Positions 50,329 through 59,633 of a DNA stretch of 64,000 nt are shown piece by piece. How positions within the stretch are numbered: the stretch's first letter is position 1; each line of letters starts with the position of its first letter. This DNA comes from Bacteroidetes bacterium UBA7662 (GTDB taxonomy: Bacteria; Bacteroidota; Bacteroidia; UBA7662), in assembly GCA_002483345.1 (NCBI GenBank), contig DLHS01000015.1:282525-346524 (forward strand). The letters run 5' to 3'. Under the pieces are notes generated by a model, which saw only the letters and a list, made by a program, of their open reading frames with translations, searched no databases and was not told the DNA's origin. Position numbers and translations under genes: made by a program.

Positions 50329-52128
50329 TCAGCGCAGAACGGCGAATTTAGAAATCGTGCTTCTCCCTTGCTTATCGGTATGCTGAAAGAAGTAAATTCC
50401 GGTGGGCCAGCTGCTCAGGTCGAGCGTCAAGGCATCCTCCAATACTCCTTGTCCCATCTGGGTTCCCAGCATACTGAAAACCCTCCATGAAGCCGATCCC
50501 TCTGCCTCTATCCGGATGTAGTCAGCTGCCGGATTAGGGAATAACCTGAGCTGAACCTCCCGGATAGCATGCTGACTTGCCGGCCACGACCAGGCTTTCC
50601 CAACCACCGGACGCATCATCCAGGCACCTTGAATGGTTGACTTTTCCCAGGTTCCTGTGGTATTAAAAAACATCTGGTCGTTGGCTACCTGATTTCTGTC
50701 TAGTCCGAGGTTGAGAATTTTAACAGAACCCTGTTGCCAGCCGATGTAAAAACTGTCTGAGACAGCTACAGCCTGATCGAAAGGGTAATAATAATACTGC
50801 CCAAGGCTGTCTTCATACTCAGGGGATAAAAGGGTTTGTTCATACAGAACCAGCTCAGACCCTCCCAACTGCCCTTCTGGTATATAACGCCACACTTTGA
50901 GATTAAACAACTCACTGGCCACATTTTCACTCGTCTGAACAAAGTGGATAGAAACACCTCGAATACTATCGGGTTTCGACAACTGGAATTTGTAAGCAAT
51001 CTGACCTGCCAGAATATTCAGCCCGTAGGCAGATTCCGCTATGCCGTCATCATAGGCATAATAGTTCCAGAATCTGTAAACACGGCTTACGGTGTCATTC
51101 GTAGTCAGGACATCTGGCACTGCATTCAAAGCATAGGTGGTTTGAATAGTAATAGAATCCTGTGGCAGCAGCGGAATCGGGAAAAGGGGGCTGGTAAACC
51201 TAAAATCACTGTTCGGCGGAAATGTAATGCTGAAAGGGACGCTGGAGAAAAGCACTGTTCCCCGTTCCAATTCAAGGGCACGATAGGTAAATCCGGTATT
51301 TTTAGCCTGATTCATGTTATGAGACAAGGCGCCATGCTCGGCAGCCCGATAACTGTTACTATCTGCCAGGTATTGCTGATAAGGCATTTCCTGATAATGT
51401 TTGAGCAAAGAACCGGGTCTGCTTCTGAAAGCGATATCATCCAGGGTGGTATCCTGAAAACTTCTTCCTGCTTCCATGCGTACATAATCCAGGTGCCACA
51501 GGTCTACAAAACCTGTCAGAGAGGCATAGTTTACAAAGCGAAAGCGAAAGCCGGCATGTAAAAAATCAGGTCGGTCTACGCGCATCATAACCCGCCTGAA
51601 AGTATCCAGCGGGGAGCCGGCTCTCCGGTATACAGATTCCCAGACACCTGCCAGGGTGTAAAATTGAAGTACCATGGAGTCACGGGCTTCAGGAGCGTCG
51701 CCCAAACCCTGTGGTTGCAGATAAAAACTAAGATAAATACTGTCTCCGGGTGCATTTCCGGATAAGTCAATTGCCTGAGAACTCAGAAAATCCGCCTGAC
51801 CGTAAGTCGTTACAGAACTGTTATCATAGGCCTTTCCCTGCGCATCCAGCCCGTCAAAAGTAGCAACGCCAAGAGTCAGCGGACGGAAAGCTATGTCTCC
51901 ATTGATATATACATCCCTATCCATCCAGCGGCTGGGATCAGGATGCACCTGACTATTCGAAAAATCATCTACAAATGGAAGTATAAGGGTATCCAGTTCA
52001 TAGGCAACACGGCTCTGTGGCATTTTTTGAAGGCGGTGGTTAGTCCCCAGCGGCGAAACCACCTCCTGTGCGTATGCAGAAACAAAACAAGCAGTCAACG
52101 CGACCGCGCATAAAAAATATGGCCTCAT
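50329..52128 (-). CDS. T9SS-type cargo protein
   Basis: A 599-aa secreted protein: signal peptide MRPYFLCAVALTACFVSAYA, a long beta-rich middle with no recognised motif (GDSIYLSFYLQPQGLGD and similar lectin-like strands), and a C-terminal sorting domain of type A (LRLFPNPAADYIRIEA, then FSMLGTQMG, LDLSSWPTGIYFF, SKFAVLR), the usual Por secretion tail. It is last in the operon ddl-like, PASTA, T9SS cargo (3 bp after the PASTA gene). Such an association with a cell-wall gene pair is interesting, but the function is unknown. Confidence 0.9.
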   Translation of the reverse strand: MRPYFLCAVALTACFVSAYAQEVVSPLGTNHRLQKMPQSRVAYELDTLILPFVDDFSNSQVHPDPSRWMDRDVYINGDIAFRPLTLGVATFDGLDAQGKAYDNSSVTTYGQADFLSSQAIDLSGNAPGDSIYLSFYLQPQGLGDAPEARDSMVLQFYTLAGVWESVYRRAGSPLDTFRRVMMRVDRPDFLHAGFRFRFVNYASLTGFVDLWHLDYVRMEAGRSFQDTTLDDIAFRSRPGSLLKHYQEMPYQQYLADSNSYRAAEHGALSHNMNQAKNTGFTYRALELERGTVLFSSVPFSITFPPNSDFRFTSPLFPIPLLPQDSITIQTTYALNAVPDVLTTNDTVSRVYRFWNYYAYDDGIAESAYGLNILAGQIAYKFQLSKPDSIRGVSIHFVQTSENVASELFNLKVWRYIPEGQLGGSELVLYEQTLLSPEYEDSLGQYYYYPFDQAVAVSDSFYIGWQQGSVKILNLGLDRNQVANDQMFFNTTGTWEKSTIQGAWMMRPVVGKAWSWPASQHAIREVQLRLFPNPAADYIRIEAEGSASWRVFSMLGTQMGQGVLEDALTLDLSSWPTGIYFFQHTDKQGRSTISKFAVLR

Positions 52129-52131
52129 GAC

Positions 52132-52893
52132 TTATGGTTGTGCTACCCAGATATCGATGTACGACATGGTGTTGATGAGTTCCTCTTCCGAAACTTCCGG
52201 AAACTGACGCAGAACCAACGCCTTGCTGGTATCGGTTATTGTACCCTCGTAGGTAATCCTTCCCAGATACAGGGCGGATTCGCTGAGATAAAAACGGGAT
52301 TCTTCAATGTTCAGACCAGTCAGGTTGGGTATAGCCACCAGCGAGTCAACATTGTATATGCCCACTATCAGGTCAACTACCGTCCCCCTGGGTACTTCCT
52401 TCCCCGGAAATACTTTATTCCCACCCATCTGCATCTCCAAAACTACATTGTTGGCTATGTCGGGACGCATGATGATGGAACCCAGGTTTAATCCCAGATT
52501 TTTAAGATCGATGGTTGCCTTCCGCAGGGATAGGTCGATCAGCTCCGGCAATTTTACCTTGGGCGTATTGGAACTGGTAACCGAAAGATAAATAGTACGT
52601 CCTTCCTTCACCTTTGAGCCTTTGCGGGGGTCCTGTTCATATACAAGATTTGGCTGTTTACCAGCCATATAAGTAGAATCAACTATCTGAAACCGCAGGT
52701 TTTTCTCGGATAGTATGGCTTCAATCTGATCTGCGTGCAAATCTGTAAGATCAGGCACTTCTATCTCCTCCCCGTGGCGGGTAAAAACCGCCAGGTACTG
52801 CATCAGCAAAATAGCAACGCCAAAAAACACGACTACCGACAGCAGCAGGTGTTTTGCAAAGGTTTTACTACTCAAAAAACGGGTCCAACTCAC
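52132..52893 (-). CDS. PASTA-domain membrane protein
   Basis: A 253-aa protein with a short cytosolic tail, one membrane helix (about 16-38) and three PASTA repeats facing the periplasm (about 42-110, 113-188, 190-253). PASTA domains bind peptidoglycan stems or beta-lactams in other proteins, and there is no kinase or penicillin-binding domain here. It starts with GTG at 52893, overlapping the stop of the ddl-like gene by 4 bp (GTGA), so the two are cotranslated. A role beside peptidoglycan precursor synthesis is inferred. Confidence 0.93.
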   Translation of the reverse strand: MSWTRFLSSKTFAKHLLLSVVVFFGVAILLMQYLAVFTRHGEEIEVPDLTDLHADQIEAILSEKNLRFQIVDSTYMAGKQPNLVYEQDPRKGSKVKEGRTIYLSVTSSNTPKVKLPELIDLSLRKATIDLKNLGLNLGSIIMRPDIANNVVLEMQMGGNKVFPGKEVPRGTVVDLIVGIYNVDSLVAIPNLTGLNIEESRFYLSESALYLGRITYEGTITDTSKALVLRQFPEVSEEELINTMSYIDIWVAQP

Positions 52894-55574
52894 GCTACAA
52901 GACTTTTCTGGCGACCAAACTCCATGATTTTATCGATAAAATCAAACGGTTTGTATCCATTGATGGCACATTGGTGAAATATACAAGTAGCCGGTGTCAT
53001 ACCCGGCAGGGAGTTGATTTCAATGATATATACTTCCACGCGGTTAATATCCCATATTTTCACAAAAGCATCGATACGGCAATATCCCTGTACCCTGAGT
53101 ATGCGGGCTACCTTTTCGAGTTCAGCACGAACGATGACACTGACCTTTTTATTATCAGCCATATTGTCGGTATAACGTGCAGGGGTAATGTTAAGGCCTT
53201 CGCCGGCAAGAAACTTCTCCTCCAGTGACAAGACTTCCCCTTCGGCCAGGCTTTCTGAAGGCTCAAAAAACTCGTATTGAAGTTCTCCTTTTTCATCTAC
53301 ATGGGTGAGCATGCCCCCTGTTACCTCAAGGAAAAAGCGGGCATCTCCCCTTTCAATAAATTCTTCCACCAGAAAAGCAGGTTTTTGCGGGAATTCCTCC
53401 TTTGGTCTGAGTAACAGAATTTTTGACGGTTCCGGCAGCAGCGCTTCCCCTTCCCGGTAAATAAGCTGCGCATAGGCCATCAACTCCGTGCTGTTTCTCA
53501 ATTTTTTAACCGCCGACGAACAACCATCGTCTACCGGTTTGGCAATGATGGGAAAACGGAAAGAATCGGTAATATGCTTCACCAGGCTGTCAATGTCGGG
53601 ATAATCGCTCCGTTTAACCAACATATGCCTGGCAACCAGCACGCCATGCTGATGCAGTATTTCATTGGTTTCAAACTTATTGATGGTAATGGCACTGGTG
53701 TCGGGTGAGGAGCCGTTAAACGGCAGCCCTGCCCTGATAAGCTCCCGTTGCAAAGTACCATCTTCTCCGGGCCGTCCGTGAAGCGCGATAAAAACTTCCT
53801 TTACTTCTGATGCCAGTTTTTTAAAATCCCACCGCTCCGGCTCCCGGATAGCATCAAAGGCAAATAAATCGGTGATTTCCTGGCATTGTTCCTGAATCTG
53901 CCGAATCACCGGGTGGACGGAGAAGTGTTCGATTTTGTTTTTGATATCATCTGCATTGTCTTTCAGGTGCAGATTGATAGGGATGTGGTACAACTGCATT
54001 TCAGCATCGTTGCCTGTCAGGAAAACACTGACCGGTTCGTAATCGGCAGATGCACTTAGTTTTTCATAGATGTTCCGCCCGCTTTCTACTGAAATATGGC
54101 GTTCCGAGGAATAGCCCCCCATGACTACGGCAATTCTGCGGCGGTTAGCGGCTGTGGCACGCAGATTTTTGAGCGACAGGTCAAGTTGACTGCGTAATTG
54201 TTGCAGGCGGAGGCTGTCCATGCCGTTTTTAGCCCGTTGCAGCATCGAGGTGCGTATAATATAAGTCAGAAACTGACTGGGATTAAGCCCTATTTCCGCT
54301 GCCTGGTGGAAGAAAAAAGACGATGGCATCATGCCTGAAGTAGTATTCGGGTCATTCAGGAGAATGGCTCCTGTGGCAGTATAGAAACCATCTATACGGG
54401 CATAAACATTAAACCCATATTGAGAAAACAACTGCTCACAACCAGCGCGGATACGGTTAATCTCCGCTTCTGGCAAATCAATCGGCGTGATTTTGCGCGA
54501 CAAGCCAGGCAAATATTTAGAACGGTAATCAAACAGTTCTTTACCCTTGACAATAGCGGTAGGTGGTAAAGCAACGGCACTGCCATCTTCTTTCTGCAAA
54601 ACGATGCAGCTGAATTCTCTGCCTTCGATAAATTGCTCAAAAAGAACGGTTCGTTCTCCATCAAGGGCTTCAAAAGTGACTGATATAGCCTTATTTGGCA
54701 AATTATTATTCAGGTAACTAAGTAACTCTTCAGGATGATTCAGTATTTCATTACTACCTGATATCTTCACCGGTAGCCCGATATCTGCCCTGATATCACT
54801 GAAATCGCGACAAAAACTGATGCGTTGCGTTTCTGTTAACAGCGACCAATCATTGGCTGTTACGGTTGCCATAAACAAAGAGCGCCCCACTGCTTCCTCA
54901 AAGGATTCGAAATTATCATCCTGCAATACAGAAATACCAATGGAGCTACCTTGGTTGGCTGCCTTCACAACCATTGGGAAGGTAGTTTTTTCCTTGATTT
55001 GCCGGTATATTTCCTTTCGCTGCGAGATTGATGCACCTGTCCAGCTTTCCCGTGCCAGGGTAGCATAAGCGGGTACCTCAAAGCCTCCCTGCTGCATCAT
55101 GGATTTCTGGTAAGCCTTGTCCATCCCAAAAGAGGATGCAGCGATGCCAGAGCCACTGTATGGAATACCCAGCCATTCCAGCACGCCTTGCAGGCGGCCA
55201 TCTTCTCCGTTTTTTCCATGTAAGGCTAAAAAAGCAAAGTCTATTTTTTCACTCAGTTGTTCCCAGCTTAAAATTTCGCCCAAGGGTTCCAGTAAAGCTA
55301 ACTGAGCTTTTTTGTCTGCCGGAGCCAGATGTTCCGCATAAACCTGAAACTGATTCGGGCTGGGCTTCAGGAACTCAACCGGCGGGTAAAAATCACGGAT
55401 ACTTCCTTTATACAAATACTGCCAGTCGAGTAATACCAGATTACCGAAGCTGTCTACAAATATGGGTACAGGCTCAAAAAGCGCCTTGTTAAGGTTGTCA
55501 TAAACGGTTCTACCACCTGCAAAGGAAACTTCCCGTTCGCGGGAACTACCTCCGAAAAAAATGCCTACTCGCAT
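52890..55574 (-). CDS. Tandem double D-alanine--D-alanine ligase-like protein (two ATP-grasp halves)
   Basis: An 894-aa protein that is two D-Ala-D-Ala ligase-like units in tandem. Unit 1 (about 1-445): GGSSREREVS (8-17), HGKNGEDGRLQG (119-130), VKAANQGSSIGI (203-214), RID (394-396), and LNDPNTTSGM (406-415), where normal ligases have LLEANTSPGM or EVNTLPGF. So its metal-site Glu is replaced by Asp and the Pro-Gly by Ser-Gly. Unit 2 (about 478-894): GGYSSERHIS, HGRPGEDGTLQ, AKPVDDGCSSAV, RID and IEINSLPGM (851-859), the normal form. A single Ddl is about 300-370 aa. It probably makes the D-Ala-D-Ala of peptidoglycan. The downstream PASTA gene overlaps it. A -7 box TATATTTG sits 5 bp before the ATG. 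Confidence 0.9.
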   Translation of the reverse strand: MRVGIFFGGSSREREVSFAGGRTVYDNLNKALFEPVPIFVDSFGNLVLLDWQYLYKGSIRDFYPPVEFLKPSPNQFQVYAEHLAPADKKAQLALLEPLGEILSWEQLSEKIDFAFLALHGKNGEDGRLQGVLEWLGIPYSGSGIAASSFGMDKAYQKSMMQQGGFEVPAYATLARESWTGASISQRKEIYRQIKEKTTFPMVVKAANQGSSIGISVLQDDNFESFEEAVGRSLFMATVTANDWSLLTETQRISFCRDFSDIRADIGLPVKISGSNEILNHPEELLSYLNNNLPNKAISVTFEALDGERTVLFEQFIEGREFSCIVLQKEDGSAVALPPTAIVKGKELFDYRSKYLPGLSRKITPIDLPEAEINRIRAGCEQLFSQYGFNVYARIDGFYTATGAILLNDPNTTSGMMPSSFFFHQAAEIGLNPSQFLTYIIRTSMLQRAKNGMDSLRLQQLRSQLDLSLKNLRATAANRRRIAVVMGGYSSERHISVESGRNIYEKLSASADYEPVSVFLTGNDAEMQLYHIPINLHLKDNADDIKNKIEHFSVHPVIRQIQEQCQEITDLFAFDAIREPERWDFKKLASEVKEVFIALHGRPGEDGTLQRELIRAGLPFNGSSPDTSAITINKFETNEILHQHGVLVARHMLVKRSDYPDIDSLVKHITDSFRFPIIAKPVDDGCSSAVKKLRNSTELMAYAQLIYREGEALLPEPSKILLLRPKEEFPQKPAFLVEEFIERGDARFFLEVTGGMLTHVDEKGELQYEFFEPSESLAEGEVLSLEEKFLAGEGLNITPARYTDNMADNKKVSVIVRAELEKVARILRVQGYCRIDAFVKIWDINRVEVYIIEINSLPGMTPATCIFHQCAINGYKPFDFIDKIMEFGRQKSLVA

Positions 55575-55579
55575 GAGAA

Positions 55580-55587
55580 CAAATATA
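55580..55587 (-). promoter_or_regulatory. -7 box (TATATTTG) right before the double-ligase start
   Basis: Perfect TAnnTTTG on the minus strand, with a TTG 18 bp upstream of it (a plausible -33 element). Only 5 bp separate the box from the ATG at 55574, so the transcript should have little or no leader. Confidence 0.55.
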
Positions 55588-55642
55588 GTATTTGGCTAAG
55601 TGCAACAACCCGCTGAAAAGGGTTATCCGCAGCCTTGTGCAT

Positions 55643-55667
55643 AAAAAAAGCCACTTTTCAGTGGCTT
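55643..55667 (-). terminator. Intrinsic terminator after the ferredoxin gene
   Basis: 8-bp stem AAGCCACT / AGTGGCTT with a TTTC loop on the plus strand; on the minus strand it is followed by seven T's. Positioned just after the stop at 55674. Confidence 0.88.
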
Positions 55668-55673
55668 AGTTCC

Positions 55674-56024
55674 TTATTCAAGGTGAAGGATGGCTTTTCT
55701 TGCCAAAAGTACGCTTTCACTCTCTTTATGGTCAGGATCAGGCACACAGCAGTCTACCGGACAAACAGCGGCACATTGCGGCTCTTCATGAAACCCAACA
55801 CATTCAGTACATTTATCAGGCACGATGTAATATATATCGTCGGATACCGGGGCATTGCGTTCATCCGCATCGACCGATTTGCCATCAGCAGTTGTAAAAT
55901 CTCCTTTTACACCTGTTCCGTCTGCATATGCCCAGTCAACACCGCCCTCATAAATCGCGTTGTTCGGACATTCCGGCTCACAGGCACCACAGTTGATACA
56001 CTCATCGGTAATGATAATCGCCAT
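55674..56024 (-). CDS. 4Fe-4S dicluster ferredoxin
   Basis: A 116-aa iron-sulfur electron carrier. The first cluster motif is CINCGACEPECP; the second is CTECVGFHEEPQCAAVCPVDC, with a longer gap between Cys2 and Cys3 as in the Bacteroidota-type ferredoxins (YfhL/Fdx group). An insertion between the clusters (about residues 28-70) is acidic. It has no signal peptide, so it is cytosolic. A perfect -7 box (TAATTTTG, 56056-56063) lies 31 bp upstream. It is divergent from the acyl-CoA reductase gene. Confidence 0.94.
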   Translation of the reverse strand: MAIIITDECINCGACEPECPNNAIYEGGVDWAYADGTGVKGDFTTADGKSVDADERNAPVSDDIYYIVPDKCTECVGFHEEPQCAAVCPVDCCVPDPDHKESESVLLARKAILHLE

Positions 56025-56055
56025 AGATCGCTCCTCTTTCGTTTTCTTTGTGGTG

Positions 56056-56063
56056 CAAAATTA
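56056..56063 (-). promoter_or_regulatory. Candidate -7 box (TAATTTTG) for the ferredoxin
   Basis: Perfect TAnnTTTG match, 31 bp before the ATG at 56024; the gap to the divergent acyl-CoA reductase start is 76 bp. Confidence 0.42.
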
Positions 56064-56100
56064 AGGTACAAAGCTTACAACCACTAATAAAACAAAGGGT

Positions 56101-57105
56101 TTGGATATAATTGCTTCTTACACAGCCTTGGGCAAAGCGCTTAAAGCACTGGCATCTGCCGATGATACGTCAGGTTTTATGCTGAAAGTCAGCCAGGAAA
56201 ACCCCTGGTTTACCCGTGAGGAGGTTGTTTTTGCCTTGCTTGCCTGGTCGGATGCGCTGGAAGAGGTTCACCTGAGAAAATGGCTCTCTGCCTATACAGT
56301 TGTTGGAAATCCCAAAAAAGTTGGCCTGATACTCGCCGGTAATGTACCCTTGGTCGGATTACACGATGTATTGTCGGTATTGGCCAGCGGACACCAGGCA
56401 CTGATAAAACCCTCTTCCGATGACCGTCTGCTCTTTCAAAAGGTCATCAGCTTGCTGCAGGAGATAAACCCTGCGCTTGTGGAGCGCATCAGCTTCGTAG
56501 AACGTCTCACAACCGTAGATGCCCTGATTGCCACGGGTAGCAATAATTCCAGTCGTTATTTCGAATATTATTTCAAGCATATTCCACATATCATCCGCAA
56601 AAACCGAAATTCGTTGGCTGTTCTTCAGGGGAATGAAACTGATGAGGCTCTTTTTGCCCTGGGTGAAGATATTTTCAGGTATTACGGGCTTGGTTGCCGG
56701 AATGTATCGAAGTTGTTTGTGCCGGAAGGTTATCGGTTCGACCGACTATTTGAAGTTCTGGAGCCCTACAGGATCAGAATGAACAGCAACACCCGCTATG
56801 CCAATAACCTGGATTATAATCTGGCACTGCTGCTGGTGAACCGGGAGGCACATCTTACCAACCACCTGTTCATACTCAGGGAGCAAACAGGACTGGGGTC
56901 TCCGATCAGTGTGATATTCTACGAAACCTATCAAAACCTTGCGGAAGTACGCGAAAAGCTTCTGGCTGAAAGGGAATCCCTGCAATGTGTCATTGGTCAT
57001 CCTGTGGAAGGACTACAGACCCTTCCCTTCGGACAAAGCCAATGCCCTGCCTTGTGGGATTATGCCGATGGTGTAGATACGATGGCGTTTCTGACCGGTC
57101 TTTGA
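56101..57105 (+). CDS. Acyl-CoA reductase (LuxC-like aldehyde dehydrogenase family)
   Basis: A 334-aa protein of the LuxC-type acyl-CoA reductases, which make aldehydes from acyl thioesters with NADPH. The nucleotide-binding strand KVGLILAGNVPLVGLHD is typical. The catalytic cysteine is expected in YYGLGCRNVSKLFVPEG. It starts with TTG at 56101. The family is shorter here than LuxC (about 480 aa) because the N-terminal part is reduced. It stands beside the ferredoxin gene (divergent) and its stop abuts the cysteine desulfurase stop (57105/57106). The natural acyl substrate is unknown. Confidence 0.89.
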   Translation: MDIIASYTALGKALKALASADDTSGFMLKVSQENPWFTREEVVFALLAWSDALEEVHLRKWLSAYTVVGNPKKVGLILAGNVPLVGLHDVLSVLASGHQALIKPSSDDRLLFQKVISLLQEINPALVERISFVERLTTVDALIATGSNNSSRYFEYYFKHIPHIIRKNRNSLAVLQGNETDEALFALGEDIFRYYGLGCRNVSKLFVPEGYRFDRLFEVLEPYRIRMNSNTRYANNLDYNLALLLVNREAHLTNHLFILREQTGLGSPISVIFYETYQNLAEVREKLLAERESLQCVIGHPVEGLQTLPFGQSQCPALWDYADGVDTMAFLTGL

Positions 57106-58236
57106 TTATCCGTTCAGTATCTCCTTCAGCTTTCCGATGGTGTAATCAATATCAGCTTTGGTGTTCTGCTTGCCAAATGAAAAACGTACTGCAGGACGGT
57201 CGGGGTTGGCGCCGATACCGGTGAGCACATGCGACCCCACATTGGACCCTGAAGAACAGGCACTGCCCCCTGACGCACAGATACCGGCAATATCCAGGTT
57301 AAACAGCAACATCTCCCCCTTATCGTTGGGTGGAAAAGAAACATTTAACACTGTATACAAACTTCTGCCATTATAATCACCGTTAAATGTCACCCCGGGA
57401 ATATGCGCCTTGAACTGTTCAGCCATATAACTTTTTAATTCCCGGATGTGGGCCTCTTTGGCATCGAGATCACGGTAAGCGATTTCGAGCGCTTTGGCGA
57501 GTCCTACGATACCATAAATATTTTCAGTTCCTCCACGCATGTTCCGCTCCTGCGCGCCGCCGTGAATAAGTGGTTTGATTCCTACACCTCCACGGATATA
57601 GATAAATCCAACCCCTTTGGGGCCATTAAACTTGTGTCCGGCACCATTGATGAAATCAACCGGTGTGTTTTGCAGATCGAGCTTAAAATAGCCCATGGTT
57701 TGTACGGTGTCTGAGTGGAAATAGGCATTGTACTTCCGGCAAAGGCTTCCAACCTCGTTCAGATCAATCATATTGCCGATTTCATTGTTGCCATGCATGA
57801 GTGTTACCAGGGTTGGCCCATCCTGTTGCAACAGTCGCTCCAGATCTGCCACGTCTATGTGGCCATTGGGCGTTAATTTGACAAAGCTCACTTTGGCAAC
57901 GCCGTCTTTCTCCAGTTCTTCCAGCGTATGGGTTACCGCATGGTGTTCGATGGTGCTTGAAATGATGTGTTTTACACCTAAATCATGCACACTACATCGA
58001 ATCGCCATATTATCGGCTTCAGTACCTCCCGAGGTAAAAAATATCTCCGCAGGTGTGCAATTCAATAATTTGGCTACGGTGCGTCGTGCCTTTTCAATTT
58101 CTGTACGTGCGATCCGTCCCAGAGCATGGGTTGAACTCGGATTCCCGAAGGTTTCTGCCATCACCGGCATCATGGCCTCTATGACTTCCGGATGTAAAGG
58201 TGTGGTTGCGGCGTTGTCGAAATAGATGGGCGTCAT
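57106..58236 (-). CDS. Cysteine desulfurase (NifS/IscS type)
   Basis: A 376-aa PLP enzyme that takes sulfur from cysteine for Fe-S clusters or tRNA thiolation. IYFDNAATTPLHPEV begins the protein. The PLP-lysine is Lys202 in GAGHKFNGPKG, and the catalytic cysteine is Cys327 in SGGSACSSG, with the short loop of group II/NifS-like enzymes. Its ATG overlaps the glmM stop by 4 bp. Together with the ferredoxin gene nearby, a role in iron-sulfur assembly is likely, though no scaffold gene is adjacent. Confidence 0.95.
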   Translation of the reverse strand: MTPIYFDNAATTPLHPEVIEAMMPVMAETFGNPSSTHALGRIARTEIEKARRTVAKLLNCTPAEIFFTSGGTEADNMAIRCSVHDLGVKHIISSTIEHHAVTHTLEELEKDGVAKVSFVKLTPNGHIDVADLERLLQQDGPTLVTLMHGNNEIGNMIDLNEVGSLCRKYNAYFHSDTVQTMGYFKLDLQNTPVDFINGAGHKFNGPKGVGFIYIRGGVGIKPLIHGGAQERNMRGGTENIYGIVGLAKALEIAYRDLDAKEAHIRELKSYMAEQFKAHIPGVTFNGDYNGRSLYTVLNVSFPPNDKGEMLLFNLDIAGICASGGSACSSGSNVGSHVLTGIGANPDRPAVRFSFGKQNTKADIDYTIGKLKEILNG

Positions 58237-59615
58237 GCCAGGAAATTTTTAATGTCTTGGATCATTTTTTGGGCAAGTGCATCCGCATTTTCAGCGCTTT
58301 TGCTCTCTGCGTAAATGCGTATGATGGGTTCGGTATTTGACTTTCGGAAATGTACCCATTCACCTGGAAAGTCGATTCGCACGCCGTCAGCAGTATTGAT
58401 TTCCTGGTCGGCATATTTATGTCTCATCTTTTCCAGCACCGCATCCACATCAACGGATGGCGTAAGTTCTATTTTATTCTTGCTGATGACATAAGGCGGA
58501 TATGATGCCCGCAAAGCGGAAGCTGTCTTGCCGTTTTTAGCGAGATAAGTCAGTAACAAAGCTACTCCAACCAGAGCGTCACGCCCATAATGCAAGGCCG
58601 GATAAATGATTCCTCCGTTTCCTTCCCCCCCGATGACAGCCTTTTCAGCCTTCATTTTCAAGACCACATTCACCTCTCCTACTGCCGATGCAAAATATTG
58701 TTTGCCAGCACTTTCTGTGATATCACGTAAAGCTCTTGTTGAAGACAAATTAGAGACCGTATTACCGGGGGTGTGTTGTAAAATATAATCGCTTACAGCC
58801 ACCAGGGTATATTCTTCACCGAACATAGTGCCATCTTCATTCACAATGGCCAGCCGATCTACATCTGGATCTACCACGATGCCCAGATCAGCTCCTTTTT
58901 CCTTTACCAGGGCGGCAATATCAACCAGGTGTTCCGGCAGTGGTTCGGGATTGTGCGGAAAGTGCCCGGTAGGGTCACAATACAATTCATATACTGTTTC
59001 AACGCCCAGGGCTTTGAGTAAGCGGGGAATGGCAATGCCTCCAGTAGAATTAACAGCATCTACCGCTATTTTAAATCCCCTCCGGCGGATAGCGTCTGCA
59101 TCTACCAGCGGAAGCTTCAGAATGGCATCTATGTGGTCCTGCATGGCATTGGGGCGGGTTTCGTATTTACCCAGATCATCCACCTCTGCAAAACTGAAAT
59201 CCTCTGCTTCAGCCCTACGTAATACTTCTGCTCCTTCTTCACCGCTGATAAACTCGCCTTTCGCATTCAGCAATTTGAGGGCATTCCATTGTTTCGGATT
59301 GTGAGAGGCTGTTAAAATGATTCCTCCGCCTGCCTTTTCAGCAGGGACAAGCATTTCAACTGTCGGAGTGGTTGACAAACCAGCATCCATCACATCCATA
59401 CCGAGGCCTTGCAAGGTGGCAACCACCAGTTTGTTTACCATATCACCTGAAATCCGGGCGTCTCTGCCCAAAACCATGCGGCGGTTGCCGGTTGTTTCAA
59501 TTACCCAGCTGCCAAAGGCTGCCGTAAATTTCACCACATCCAAAGGTGTCAGCGCATCTCCTGGTGCACCGCCAATGGTGCCTCTGATGCCTGAGATAGA
59601 TTTTATGAGCGTCAC
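58233..59615 (-). CDS. glmM: Phosphoglucosamine mutase
   Basis: A 460-aa phosphohexomutase that makes glucosamine-1-phosphate for peptidoglycan and LPS. I chose the GTG at 59615 (MTLIKSISGIRGTIGG, the common family start). An in-frame TTG at 59636 lies inside a perfect -7 box (59634-59641), so it cannot be translated from that promoter. The phosphoserine is Ser104 in TASHNPKQWN, the metal loop reads DPDVDRLA and the sugar loop GGEGNGG. The C-terminal phosphate-binding loop FRKSNTEPIIRIY is present. The cysteine desulfurase gene follows with a 4-bp overlap. Phosphomannomutase activity is possible. Confidence 0.9.
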   Translation of the reverse strand: MTLIKSISGIRGTIGGAPGDALTPLDVVKFTAAFGSWVIETTGNRRMVLGRDARISGDMVNKLVVATLQGLGMDVMDAGLSTTPTVEMLVPAEKAGGGIILTASHNPKQWNALKLLNAKGEFISGEEGAEVLRRAEAEDFSFAEVDDLGKYETRPNAMQDHIDAILKLPLVDADAIRRRGFKIAVDAVNSTGGIAIPRLLKALGVETVYELYCDPTGHFPHNPEPLPEHLVDIAALVKEKGADLGIVVDPDVDRLAIVNEDGTMFGEEYTLVAVSDYILQHTPGNTVSNLSSTRALRDITESAGKQYFASAVGEVNVVLKMKAEKAVIGGEGNGGIIYPALHYGRDALVGVALLLTYLAKNGKTASALRASYPPYVISKNKIELTPSVDVDAVLEKMRHKYADQEINTADGVRIDFPGEWVHFRKSNTEPIIRIYAESKSAENADALAQKMIQDIKNFLA

Positions 59616-59633
59616 AGGATTCGATTTGTGACA

